Part shown: positions 48,787-57,538 of the stretch, piece by piece
Layout of the letters: each line of letters begins with the position of its first letter
Numbering within the stretch: position 1 is the stretch's first letter
Source of the DNA: Siphonobacter curvatus
GTDB taxonomy: Bacteria > Bacteroidota > Bacteroidia > Cytophagales > Spirosomataceae
Assembly (NCBI RefSeq): GCF_002943425.1
Contig: NZ_PTRA01000001.1
Coordinates: forward strand, 2,790,001-2,854,000
Direction: 5' to 3'
DNA length: 64,000 nucleotides
Notes under the pieces: generated by a model
Told to the model about the DNA's origin: nothing
The model's input: the letters and a program-made list of their open reading frames with translations, nothing else
The model's database searches: none
Translations under genes and position numbers: made by a program

Positions 48787-50154
48787 ATGCAAAAAACCGT
48801 CGTAATTGATGTCGTAGGGCTTAGTCAGAGTGTGATTGGCGAGTATACGCCATTTCTGAGTAACTACCTCAAGACGAGAAACATACAAACCATTACCCCC
48901 GTACTACCTGCCGTTACGACGACTTCGCAAAGCGTGTACGTAACGGGAAAATGGCCGAGTGAAAATGGTATCGTTGCCAACGGCTGGTATGACCGCGAAG
49001 ACGCCGAAGTAAAGTTTTGGAAGCAGTCCAATCACCTGGTGAAAGGCGAGAAAATTTGGGAAGCCGCCCGTAAAGTGGATCCTTCGTTTACGGTTTCCAA
49101 GATGTTCTGGTGGTACAACATGTATTCCTCGGCGGACTGGTCTGTAACGCCCCGGCCCCAGTACCACGCCGATGGCGTGAAGGCTCCCGACTGTTATAGT
49201 TACCCACCCGAACTACGGGATCAGTTACAGGCCAAGCTCGGTCAGTTTCCGCTGTTTAGTTTCTGGGGACCAAACGCCAATATCAAATCCACGCAATGGA
49301 TTGCCGATGCCTCGTTATTCGTAGACGAGCAGCACAATCCTACGTTAACGCTGATTTACCTGCCGCACCTGGATTACTGTTTACAGAAATACGGCGTCGA
49401 TTTCTCAAAAATTCAGAACGAATTAGGCGAGATCGACCGCGTACTGGAACAGCTCATCACCCATTACCAGAAGAAAAACGCCCGCATCATTCTGCTTTCG
49501 GAATACGGCATCAATGATGTAAATCGGCCCGTCCACCTCAATCGTGTTTTACGGGAAGCGGGTTTGATTTCCGTTCGCCAGGAACGCTGGTATGAATTGC
49601 TGGATGCCGGAGTGTCTGAAGCCTTTGCGGCCTGCGATCACCAGATTGCTCACGTGTACGTGAAAGACAAATCCCGGATTCCCTTCGTGAAACAGCTACT
49701 GGAAAAAGTACCGGGCGTGAAATGGGTACTCGATGAGGCGGGCAAACGCGAACACCACATTGACCACGACCGGGCGGGTGATCTGGTCGTGATGGCCGAA
49801 ACCGATAGCTGGTTTACCTATTATTACTGGTTCGACGATAAAAAAGCCCCGGATTATGCTCATTTGGTGGACATTCACCGTAAACCCGGTTATGACCCGG
49901 TGGAGATGTTCATGGACCCGGCTAATCCACTCATTAAACTCCGGGCGGGCTACAAGCTGGCTCGTAAACTCATGGGCTTCCGGTATTTGATGGATGTTAT
50001 TCCGCTGGATGCTACGCTGGTGAAAGGATCACATGGAGCCGTACTGGCTCCTCAGGAGTTTCATCCGGTCCTTATTACGGATCAGCCCAGCGGCAAAGAT
50101 CAGCTCGTGGCTACGGATGTGTACGATGTTATCTGGCAACATTTGAACAACTAA
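48787..50154 (+). CDS. eboF: EboF, alkaline phosphatase / nucleotide pyrophosphatase-family protein
   Basis: A 455-residue cytoplasmic member of the alkaline phosphatase superfamily. The N-terminal metal-binding Asp in VVIDVVGLSQ, the nucleophile in PAVTTTSQSVYVTGKWPSENGIVANGW, and further metal ligands in LPHLDYCLQKYG, LLSEYGINDV and VKGSHGAVLA match the type I phosphodiesterase/NPP pattern. Last gene of the cluster and closed by a strong terminator. In the ebo pathway it presumably removes a phosphate or nucleotide from an intermediate; the substrate is not known. Confidence 0.93.
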   Translation: MQKTVVIDVVGLSQSVIGEYTPFLSNYLKTRNIQTITPVLPAVTTTSQSVYVTGKWPSENGIVANGWYDREDAEVKFWKQSNHLVKGEKIWEAARKVDPSFTVSKMFWWYNMYSSADWSVTPRPQYHADGVKAPDCYSYPPELRDQLQAKLGQFPLFSFWGPNANIKSTQWIADASLFVDEQHNPTLTLIYLPHLDYCLQKYGVDFSKIQNELGEIDRVLEQLITHYQKKNARIILLSEYGINDVNRPVHLNRVLREAGLISVRQERWYELLDAGVSEAFAACDHQIAHVYVKDKSRIPFVKQLLEKVPGVKWVLDEAGKREHHIDHDRAGDLVVMAETDSWFTYYYWFDDKKAPDYAHLVDIHRKPGYDPVEMFMDPANPLIKLRAGYKLARKLMGFRYLMDVIPLDATLVKGSHGAVLAPQEFHPVLITDQPSGKDQLVATDVYDVIWQHLNN

Positions 50155-50177
50155 AAGACTTTTATTTACGCTTTAGG

Positions 50178-50213
50178 AGTACCCCGGACCCATATTCCGG
50201 GGTACTTTTTTTG
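50178..50213 (+). terminator. Terminator at the end of the ebo cluster
   Basis: AGTACCCCGGA pairs with TCCGGGGTACT around CCCATAT, followed by seven T residues. Confidence 0.9.
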
Positions 50214-50300
50214 TGCGTTTAACTTAGAAGTCTAGCATAACTGGATAACTTTCTATAAAAAAATTACAAATAAACATTTCAAAAATCATAAAATTATTTC

Positions 50301-50308
50301 TATCCTTG
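50301..50308 (+). promoter_or_regulatory. Candidate -7 box of the VOC gene
   Basis: TATCCTTG differs from TAnnTTTG at one position, in an AT-rich stretch 40 bases before the ATG. Confidence 0.35.
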
Positions 50309-50347
50309 TATCTACTAAGCTGATCCTCAACTCTTACCCTTCGAGTT

Positions 50348-50746
50348 ATGGCACAAATCAAAGCATACCTTACGTTTGGTGGAAACTGTCTGGAAGCCAT
50401 GAACTTTTACCAGCAATGTTTCGGCGGTGATTTCGACTGTATGACGTACGAAAACTCACCCATGCAGATTCCAGACGAGGCAAAATCGAAGATCATGCAC
50501 TCCCGACTGGTGAGCGATACGCTGGAACTGATGGCCGCCGACGACGTTCAGCATAAATCGGTCCGCTGTGGTAATATGGTTACATTGAACGTTAACTGTA
50601 ACTCAAAAGATGAAATCAAACGCATTTTCAAAGTTCTAGCCCAGGGCGGTCGGGTAACCATGCCCTTACAGGATACCTTCTGGGGTGCGAAGTTTGGCAT
50701 GCTCACCGATAAGTACGGCATCAAATGGATGCTCAATTGTGATTAA
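50348..50746 (+). CDS. VOC-family protein (PhnB/glyoxalase-like)
   Basis: A 132-residue protein with the vicinal-oxygen-chelate fold. IKAYLTFGGNCLEAMNFYQQCFGGDF and the C-terminal GAKFGMLTDKYGIKWMLNCD are the standard ends of the PhnB-like group. KIMHSRLVSDTLELMAADD lies between them. Despite the name PhnB, these proteins are rarely shown to take part in phosphonate use and their ligands are unknown. The gene stands alone between two terminators. Confidence 0.9.
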   Translation: MAQIKAYLTFGGNCLEAMNFYQQCFGGDFDCMTYENSPMQIPDEAKSKIMHSRLVSDTLELMAADDVQHKSVRCGNMVTLNVNCNSKDEIKRIFKVLAQGGRVTMPLQDTFWGAKFGMLTDKYGIKWMLNCD

Positions 50747-50771
50747 GGGTTCATCTTCAACCTACGTTTCC

Positions 50772-50800
50772 AGCGATCAAGGCTCTTGATCGCTTTTTTT
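50772..50800 (+). terminator. Terminator after the VOC gene
   Basis: AGCGATCAAG pairs with CTTGATCGCT around GCT, followed by six T residues. Confidence 0.9.
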
Positions 50801-50904
50801 GTAATTCATTTACAATTAGACAAATTATTTATTCAAAAACAATCAAACAATGCACATATCAAGTCATTTTCGTATACATTTGAATACAAAACACATTCAA
50901 ACGT

Positions 50905-51945
50905 ATGGAGGATTACTTGAAAGGCCGCGGTGCTCAGCTCAATACAGCCAACCGTTTTCTGAAGCAACGCTACGAGGAAGAGCCCAGCGAAGTGCTGCAA
51001 CCATCTCCGCAAACGCAGTTTATTCCAGAGACGCCTAAGAAAATCATCAGTACGTTCAACAGCCCGGATTTACCCATGGGCAAATCCATCAACCCTTACC
51101 AGGGCTGCGAACACGGTTGCATTTACTGTTACGCCCGCAATTCGCACGAGTATTGGGGCTACTCGGCGGGACTGGATTTTGAAACGAAGATTATGGTGAA
51201 GCGGAACGCCGCCCCTTTGCTGGAAGAGCAGTTTCGAAAAGCGGCGTGGGTGCCCATGCCCATCGAACTTTCGGGTAATACGGACTGCTACCAACCCGCC
51301 GAACGCAAATTTGAGCTGACGCGAAGTCTACTTAAGGTCTTTGCCAAATACCGTAATCCCGTGAGCATGATTACCAAAAATGCTCTGATCTTACGTGATC
51401 TGGATGTACTCTCCGAACTGGCCGCTCACCGACTCGTCCACGTTTACATTTCGATTACTACGCTTAATGAAGAGTTACGGCAGGCCATGGAGCCGCGTAC
51501 GGTTACGGCTCAAAAACGACTACAGGTTATTGAACGACTGACGGCGGCGGGCGTACCCGTGGGCGTCATGACCGCTCCCATCATTCCGGGCCTCAACGAT
51601 CATGAAATTCCGAAGCTGATTGAATCGGCCGCAAACGCCGGAGCCCTTACGGCGGCCCTGACCGTCGTTCGGCTGAACGGAGCGATTGGTGAATTATTTG
51701 AGGACTGGATTCGGAAGACCTTCCCCGACCGGGCCGATAAAGTCCTGAATCAGATTCGGGATTGTCACGGCGGGCAACTCAACGACAGTCGCTGGAACGT
51801 ACGCATGATGGGCCAGGGTAAAATAGCCGAGCACATTCATCAACTCCACCGCATTTCGCGGCAACGGTACATGCCCAACCGTCAGATGCCTGCCTACGAC
51901 TTAACGCAGTTTCGGCGGGAAGGTATGCAGATGAAGTTGTTTTAA
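50905..51945 (+). CDS. Radical SAM protein, PA0069/SplB-like family
   Basis: A 346-residue radical S-adenosylmethionine protein. The 4Fe-4S motif is CEHGCIYC in NPYQGCEHGCIYCYARNSHEYWG (CxxxCxxC), and the SAM-binding GGE-like region and LSGNTDCYQPAERKF follow. VSMITKNALILRDLDVLSELAAH and GVMTAPIIPGLND are typical of the PA0069/Rv2578c family, which is related to spore photoproduct lyase but uncharacterised in non-sporulating bacteria. A role in DNA lesion repair is possible but unproven. The N-terminal MEDYLKGRGAQLNTANRFLKQRY is characteristic of this family. Confidence 0.92.
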   Translation: MEDYLKGRGAQLNTANRFLKQRYEEEPSEVLQPSPQTQFIPETPKKIISTFNSPDLPMGKSINPYQGCEHGCIYCYARNSHEYWGYSAGLDFETKIMVKRNAAPLLEEQFRKAAWVPMPIELSGNTDCYQPAERKFELTRSLLKVFAKYRNPVSMITKNALILRDLDVLSELAAHRLVHVYISITTLNEELRQAMEPRTVTAQKRLQVIERLTAAGVPVGVMTAPIIPGLNDHEIPKLIESAANAGALTAALTVVRLNGAIGELFEDWIRKTFPDRADKVLNQIRDCHGGQLNDSRWNVRMMGQGKIAEHIHQLHRISRQRYMPNRQMPAYDLTQFRREGMQMKLF

Positions 51946-51968
51946 TTACTAGCGGGTTGGGGCATAAA

Positions 51969-52000
51969 AAAGGCTACAAAACGGGTGTTTTGCAGCCTTT
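51969..52000. terminator. Terminator between convergent genes
   Basis: AAAGGCT-ACAAAAC and GTTTTG-CAGCCTTT pair around GGGT with one mismatch, flanked by A and T runs. Confidence 0.85.
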
Positions 52001-52022
52001 CGAACGTAATACCGAAATTTTG

Positions 52023-52550
52023 TTATCTAGGCTTTACATTAAATAGAAGGTAAGAGCCGTCGGGTAAAACTACGCCTTTCGCACCGGCCCGAACAATAAT
52101 CTCTTTGTCGAGTGCAGTCGGATTTTTAACATTGATAACGTATTTAAAAGTCGCCGAGTTATTATCTACGGCTTCTACATTATAGGTTAAAGTTCCACCT
52201 CCACCAGCTGATACCATTGTGATCGTTTTATTATCAGCACTCAAGGTCCAGGTACCCGTTGTTACGGAATTGGTATTGTCGATTTCGGACCGTTCAAATG
52301 TTCCGTCTGCTTTGAAAGTGACATAAAACTTTGAAAAATCTACGATGTCAGGAAGATTGTCCGTACGATTTCTTTTATAAACAGACAAATTAACCGGAGC
52401 GGCTACGCCTTTTACTTCATCCGCTTGCCATGACTTCTGTAGAGCTACTTTCGTACCGTTTGATCCACCATTATCCGTGTTATCGTCGTCCTTTTTGCAA
52501 CCAAAGATGAAGGCGGCTGATAAAGCCAGTAACATTAAGCTTTTTTTCAT
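52023..52550 (-). CDS. Lipoprotein with lipocalin-like beta domain
   Basis: A 175-residue lipoprotein: the signal MKKSLMLLALSAAFIFGCKKDDD places the lipidated Cys at residue 18, followed by a short acidic linker rich in Asp/Asn/Gly, as is typical for surface-exposed Bacteroidota lipoproteins. The rest is beta-rich, with FYVTFKADGTFERSEI, TGTWTLSADNKTITMVSAGGGGTLTYNVEAV and SYLLFNV, the repeating pattern of small lipocalin-like domains that often test as stand-alone proteins. Ligand and function unknown. Confidence 0.82.
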   Translation of the reverse strand: MKKSLMLLALSAAFIFGCKKDDDNTDNGGSNGTKVALQKSWQADEVKGVAAPVNLSVYKRNRTDNLPDIVDFSKFYVTFKADGTFERSEIDNTNSVTTGTWTLSADNKTITMVSAGGGGTLTYNVEAVDNNSATFKYVINVKNPTALDKEIIVRAGAKGVVLPDGSYLLFNVKPR

Positions 52551-52736
52551 GAGATTGTTTGTGTTCGGAAGTGGTTCCGTTTCTGGCGGATAAAACGATG
52601 GACTTCCTGGGTTTGTTTACAATGCGTTAATGGAGCTAAAAAACAGTACAAGAATGCGAGGGCAAACGCAGCAAACCGCCACGAATATACTTTAACTTCT
52701 GATGTTCAGGGGCGTATCGCTCCTAAATATCTTTGT

Positions 52737-55559
52737 TTAGTGAGCTTCCAGCCAGTTTTGCCCAACACCCATGCCTGTTTCCATTTTTACCGACAAGGGC
52801 AAGGCATGCACCATCAGCTCATTTACGTGCTCCCGCAGATAGTCGAGTTCGCTCTTATGAACGTCGAAAACCAATTCATCGTGTACGGTAAGGATCATTC
52901 GGGACTTTAATTTTTCCCGCCGAATAAAATCCTGCACTTTCACCATGGCGATTTTCATGATGTCCGCCGCCGTTCCCTGAATCGGAGCGTTGATGGCGTT
53001 TCGTTCGGCGTAACCCCGGTCAGTCTGGTTGCCTGAGTTGATATTCGGCAGGTACCGCCGACGGCCCAGAATAGTTTCAGCGTAGCCCGTCTCGCGTACC
53101 TTGGCCATGCTTTCATCCATGTATTCCTTTACCGCCGGAAATTCCCGGAAATAGTTATCAATCAATTCTTTGGCTTCGGTCCGGGATACTTCTACCTGTT
53201 GAGAAAGACCGAAGGCCGAAACGCCGTAGATGATCCCGAAATTGACCGTTTTTGCCTTACGTCGCATGTCGGCGGTGACTTCTTCTAACGGTACGTGGAA
53301 AACCTTGCTCGCCGTTGCCCGGTGTACGTCCAGCCCCTGATTAAAGGCTTCCGTCATACTGGCATCGCCCGAAAACGCCGCCATGATGCGTAATTCAATC
53401 TGCGAATAATCGGCGGACAAAATCACGTGATCCTCATCACGGGCAATGAAGGCCTTGCGAATTTCCCGGCCGCGTGGCGTACGAATCGGAATGTTCTGCA
53501 AGTTTGGATTTGTGGACGACAGACGTCCCGTAGCCGTTACCGCTTGGTTGAAACTGGTGTGCAAACGTCCCGTACGGGGAGAAAGCAAGGCGGGCAATGC
53601 ATCCACGTAGGTGGATTTTAGTTTCTGTAATTCCCGGAAATCCAGAATCTTTCGTACGATTTCGTGCTTTGATTCCAGTCCCAGCAACACGTCCTCGCCC
53701 GTCATGTACTGACCGGTTTTGGTCTTCTTTGCTTTGGGATCGAGGTGCAGTTTTTCGAACAGAATTTCACCCAGCTGCTTCGGTGAAGCGATATTGAATT
53801 CCTGTCCGGCCAGTTCCCAAGCCCGCTGCTGCGTATCCCGCAAATCCACGTCAAGTTGCTGGGAAAGCTCTTTCAGAAAACCGACGTCGAGTCGTACGCC
53901 TTCGGCTTCCACTTCAGCCAGTACGCGGGCCAGCGGCATTTCAACCGTTTCAAAGAGCGAAACTAGCTTCGGATTTTGCTGGAGAACGGGGTTGAGTACC
54001 TCCTTGAGCTGCAGGGTAATATCGGCATCCTCAGCGGCGTACTCCTTGATTTTCTCCATATCCACATCCCGCATATTTCCCTGATTCTTGCCTTTCTTAC
54101 CGATCAGTTCTTCAATGGCTACGGGCGTGTAATTCAGATACGTCTCAGCCAGAATATCCATGTTATGCCGTTTTTCGGGCTCAATCAGGTAATGGGCCAA
54201 CATGGTATCGTAGAGTTTTCCTTTGACTTCCACGCCGTAGTTGGCCAGAACCGTCAGATCGTATTTGATGTTCTGAGCGATTTTTTCGACGGCTTCATTT
54301 TCGAATACGGAACGAAAATCTTCCAGAATGACGAGAGCCGCCTCCCGGTTGTCCGGAACGGGCACGTAGAAAGCTTCGCCCACGCGGTACGAAAAAGACA
54401 TTCCGATCAAATCCGCTTCAATGGCCGACAAAGCGGTTGTTTCGGTATCGAAACAAATGGCATCCTGCAGATTGAGGTAATGGGCCAGTGATTTCCGTAA
54501 TTCCGGGGTATCGATTAACTGATAATCGTGAACCGTATCATGCACCGTCCGGCGAACCGTAGTGGTTTCCCACTGCCCCGCTACTTCCGACGTCGCTATG
54601 GCGGCTACTGGAGCGGCTCCGAACAAATCCATCTGAGCCGTTGGGGCTTTGGATTTGGCCGTTTTTGGGGTCTCGGCGGGTGCTGGTTCTTCGCCCAGCA
54701 AGCGTTTGCGAAGCGTACGGAATTCCAGTTCATCGAGTAAGGCTGACAGCGTTTCGCGGTTGGGCTCGCAGAGTTCCAGAGCTTTTTCATCGAATTCAAT
54801 CGGCACATTCTGCTCAATCAGGGCCAGTTCTTTGGACAACAGACCCTGCTCGGCAAATGCCCGAACGTTTTCAGCCATTTTGCCCTTCAACTGGTCCACG
54901 TTGGCAATCAGGTTTTCGACTGAACCGTATTCAGCGATCAGTTTCACCGCCGTTTTTTCGCCAATACCGGGAATACCCGGAATATTATCGACGGCATCGC
55001 CCATCAGTCCTAGCAAATCCACGACCTGATCGACATTACTAATGCCCCAGCGTTCGCAAACCTCTTTGGGACCCATGATCTCCACGTCTTTCCCCATAAA
55101 AGCGGGCTTATAGAGCTTCACGTGTTCCTCTACCAGTTGTCCGTAATCCTTGTCGGGGGTCATCATGTACACCTCGTATCCACCCGTTGCGGAAGCCTTT
55201 TTGGCCAGCGTACCAATGATGTCGTCGGCTTCGTAGCCTTCCATAATCAGTACTGGAATGCACAGAGCTTCGCACAACCGCTTGACGTACGGAATAGCAA
55301 TCGTAATATCTTCGGGCTGTTGTTGCCGCTGAGCCTTGTATGCCTCAAAACGGGTATGGCGGAACGTGGGTTTCGCCGTATCAAAAGCCACCCCTAAATG
55401 CGAGGGATTTTCTTTGCGTAATACTTCGAGAAGCGTATTTGTAAAGCCAAAAACAGCACTGGTATTCAGTCCGGTAGACGTAATACGGGGCGTTTTGGCA
55501 AAAGCGAAGTGAGCCCGGTAAATGAGGGCCATCGCGTCCAGGAGAAATAGTTTTTTCAT
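52737..55559 (-). CDS. polA: DNA polymerase I
   Basis: A 940-residue repair and Okazaki-fragment polymerase. The 5' nuclease domain (residues 1-about 290) begins FLLDAMALIYRAHFAF and includes MMTPDKDYGQLV and GIPGIGEKTAVKLI. The 3'-5' exonuclease appears active, since its acidic residues are in CFDTETTAL, IAQNIKYDLTVL and YAAEDADITLQL. The polymerase domain shows motif A LSADYSQIELRI, motif B RRKAKTVNFGIIYG and motif C ILTVHDELVFDV. Length and layout are normal. Stands alone on the minus strand. Confidence 0.97.
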   Translation of the reverse strand: MKKLFLLDAMALIYRAHFAFAKTPRITSTGLNTSAVFGFTNTLLEVLRKENPSHLGVAFDTAKPTFRHTRFEAYKAQRQQQPEDITIAIPYVKRLCEALCIPVLIMEGYEADDIIGTLAKKASATGGYEVYMMTPDKDYGQLVEEHVKLYKPAFMGKDVEIMGPKEVCERWGISNVDQVVDLLGLMGDAVDNIPGIPGIGEKTAVKLIAEYGSVENLIANVDQLKGKMAENVRAFAEQGLLSKELALIEQNVPIEFDEKALELCEPNRETLSALLDELEFRTLRKRLLGEEPAPAETPKTAKSKAPTAQMDLFGAAPVAAIATSEVAGQWETTTVRRTVHDTVHDYQLIDTPELRKSLAHYLNLQDAICFDTETTALSAIEADLIGMSFSYRVGEAFYVPVPDNREAALVILEDFRSVFENEAVEKIAQNIKYDLTVLANYGVEVKGKLYDTMLAHYLIEPEKRHNMDILAETYLNYTPVAIEELIGKKGKNQGNMRDVDMEKIKEYAAEDADITLQLKEVLNPVLQQNPKLVSLFETVEMPLARVLAEVEAEGVRLDVGFLKELSQQLDVDLRDTQQRAWELAGQEFNIASPKQLGEILFEKLHLDPKAKKTKTGQYMTGEDVLLGLESKHEIVRKILDFRELQKLKSTYVDALPALLSPRTGRLHTSFNQAVTATGRLSSTNPNLQNIPIRTPRGREIRKAFIARDEDHVILSADYSQIELRIMAAFSGDASMTEAFNQGLDVHRATASKVFHVPLEEVTADMRRKAKTVNFGIIYGVSAFGLSQQVEVSRTEAKELIDNYFREFPAVKEYMDESMAKVRETGYAETILGRRRYLPNINSGNQTDRGYAERNAINAPIQGTAADIMKIAMVKVQDFIRREKLKSRMILTVHDELVFDVHKSELDYLREHVNELMVHALPLSVKMETGMGVGQNWLEAH

Positions 55560-55695
55560 GCAACCGCTGCGTTTCTTGCCCGCAAGTTAACGCTTCGTGG
55601 CAGGCTTTCGTCACTGGTACGATTATTGCGAAAGAGGAATTTTCGTTAGATTGGATGATTGTTTCAGCCTCATCCGTTTACCTACGTTTTGCTCC

Positions 55696-56229
55696 ATGGA
55701 AAAACCGTATCAGATCCTAGCCATTTCGGGCAGCCTGCGGGCCGCCTCGACCAATACACAAATTTTAGAGAAAATTTCCCAGTGGGTACCTGATACCGTT
55801 TCGTGGCAGATCTACGAAGAGCTGGCTCAAATTCCTCCCTTTGATCCGGATTATACAGAATATCCGGTGGCCGTCGAGCAGTTTCGTACGCACTTGCTGG
55901 CGGCAGATGCACTCGTCTTTTGTTCTCCGGAATACGTATTCGGCGTACCGGGAGTTTTGAAAAACCTGCTCGACTGGACCTCGGCGTTCTCTTCCGGCGA
56001 ATGGCATGAAAAACCTACGGCGGTGATTACGGCTTCGATACTGGGTGAAAAAGCCCACGAATCGTTGCGACTCACTTTAGGCATCTTGGGAGCCCGCATT
56101 CTGGAAAATACCAGTTTACTCATTTCGCACGCCCGTACGAAGATGGATAAGCCGGAAACTGAAGCTGATCTGAAAGCCGTATTAAACGCTCTGCTGCAGG
56201 AACTCACGGAAAAACCCGTTTTGCAGTAA
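55696..56229 (+). CDS. NAD(P)H-dependent FMN reductase
   Basis: A 177-residue flavoprotein. The ATG at 55696 begins MEKPYQILAISGSLRAASTN, the FMN-binding loop, so the longer frame from 55597 is not used. PEYVFGVPGVLKNLLDWTSAFSSGEWHEKP is the family's second conserved block (usually P-E-Y-N-x-S-x-P-G-x-L-K-N-x-L-D-W). These enzymes reduce FMN, quinones or azo compounds with NAD(P)H. Divergent from polA, ends at a strong terminator. Confidence 0.92.
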   Translation: MEKPYQILAISGSLRAASTNTQILEKISQWVPDTVSWQIYEELAQIPPFDPDYTEYPVAVEQFRTHLLAADALVFCSPEYVFGVPGVLKNLLDWTSAFSSGEWHEKPTAVITASILGEKAHESLRLTLGILGARILENTSLLISHARTKMDKPETEADLKAVLNALLQELTEKPVLQ

Positions 56230-56246
56230 GTTTTCAATAGCCTATA

Positions 56247-56285
56247 AAAAGCCCCAACGAATGGCATTCGTTGGGGCTTTTCTAT
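56247..56285. terminator. Terminator between convergent genes
   Basis: AAAAGCCCCAACGAAT pairs with ATTCGTTGGGGCTTTT around GGC, with A and T runs at its ends. Confidence 0.92.
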
Positions 56286-56296
56286 TTTCTTGCTCG

Positions 56297-56470
56297 TTAG
56301 TTCACTTTCTGGATGGGAGGCAGCTTGGACTCGTCGAATTTAATCGCTCCGCAGGACCCGCAACCTTTGGCACAACCGCCGGTTTTTCGCAGGCTGAACT
56401 GCTTTCTGAACTGATTCCCCAAGTACGCCAGGGCACCGACGAATAACATTCCGATGACGAGTGTTTCCAT
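56297..56470 (-). CDS. FeoB-associated Cys-rich membrane protein
   Basis: A 57-residue protein. It opens with a single transmembrane helix (METLVIGMLFVGALAYLGNQ), followed by a basic stretch and a cysteine cluster GGCAKGCGSCGAIKF (Cys33, Cys37, Cys40), and ends in a proline-containing polar tail. This is the pattern of the small Cys-rich membrane proteins commonly annotated beside the ferrous iron transporter FeoB. No feoB or feoA lies in this window. The neighbouring inositol phosphatase ends 53 bp upstream-side on the same strand, so the two may share a transcript. Confidence 0.8.
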   Translation of the reverse strand: METLVIGMLFVGALAYLGNQFRKQFSLRKTGGCAKGCGSCGAIKFDESKLPPIQKVN

Positions 56471-56523
56471 GCTTTCTTCTGTCTTTGGGCGTATAACGCT
56501 GAAGTCAAACCTTTTTGTTCGGA

Positions 56524-57324
56524 CTAGGCCATACTTTCGCTAATCATGTCAATCAATTCCTGATGAATGCGACCGTTGGAACTGATGATTTCGCCGCCGA
56601 AGAGGTAGTTTTCTTCACCTTTGAAATCAGTAACCGTACCACCGGCTTCCTGTACCAGCAAGATTCCTGCGGCAATATCCCAACTATTGATGTTGTATTC
56701 AAAATAGCCTTCAAACCAGCCCCGAGCCGTATACGCCAGATCAAGGGCGGCCGAGCCGATTCGCCGGAATCCGTGCGATTCTTTCGTAATCCGCAGAATC
56801 ATGTTCATGTACGCTTCGGTCTTCTGATTCTGACGACTTGGGAAACCACAGGCCAGCAAACTGCTCTGTACGCGGTCTACTTTGGATACCGACAAGCGTT
56901 CTTTGTTCAACCAGGCTCCGCCGTCTTTCCAGGTATAAAACATTTCGTCCCGGAAGGGTTCGTAAATGATACCCGCTACGGGTTTGCCGCCCTGCAACAG
57001 GCCAATGCTGGTGCAGAATTGCGGATAGGCATGCAGAAAGTTCGTCGTGCCATCCAGGGGATCGATTACCCAGACAAATTCCTGATCAGTGGCCTGCTCT
57101 ACCGTACCTTCTTCGGTAATAAAACCCGAACCCGGCAACAACCCTGAAAGTCCTTCCACCAGCCGACTTTCCGTTTCCTTATCGACGTACGAAACCAGAT
57201 TGAAATTTTCGCCGTATTTGTGCTCGATTTTTGTGGGATCGAAGTGTTTGAGTTCTGCCAGCATAAATTCACCGGCAGCTTTCGCTAATTGGGTTACTTC
57301 GAGGGTAATTTTCTCAAAACTCAT
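56524..57324 (-). CDS. Inositol monophosphatase-family protein
   Basis: A 266-residue Mg-dependent phosphatase. From the ATG at 57324 (MSFEKITLEVTQLAKAAGEFML), motifs are GFITEEGTVEQ, the metal-binding VWVIDPLDGTTNFLHAYP (WxxDPxDGTxNF with small changes) and INSWDIAAGILLVQEAGGTVTDF. This matches the IMPase/SuhB group; SuhB homologues also bind RNA polymerase, so a regulatory role is possible. The in-frame ATG at 57354 adds ten residues before the conserved start. Transcribed toward the small Cys-rich protein gene. Confidence 0.93.
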   Translation of the reverse strand: MSFEKITLEVTQLAKAAGEFMLAELKHFDPTKIEHKYGENFNLVSYVDKETESRLVEGLSGLLPGSGFITEEGTVEQATDQEFVWVIDPLDGTTNFLHAYPQFCTSIGLLQGGKPVAGIIYEPFRDEMFYTWKDGGAWLNKERLSVSKVDRVQSSLLACGFPSRQNQKTEAYMNMILRITKESHGFRRIGSAALDLAYTARGWFEGYFEYNINSWDIAAGILLVQEAGGTVTDFKGEENYLFGGEIISSNGRIHQELIDMISESMA

Positions 57325-57538
57325 GCGGTCATTTGGTTTAGCTACAGGAGCCACGCAAGATTAGGCGATTTGCGATTGAGGCGTCCTTTGACAAAGTAAC
57401 ACTTATTCGTACGAACATTTTTGCTGGAAGAAAGCATTTCTTTGCGTCAAATAAGCTTTTATGCAGTCTTTTAGTAAATAGGGCATTATTTTTTTAAGAC
57501 CTCCTGCATTTGCACGCAGCATTTCACCCCTTCAATGT

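Noticed and set aside
52727-52734. TATCTTTG on the plus strand near the polA stop
   Set aside because: It would drive antisense transcription into polA with no gene following; likely chance.
56515-57147. Open frame of 210 codons opposite the inositol phosphatase
   Set aside because: Antisense shadow of a gene with complete IMPase motifs.
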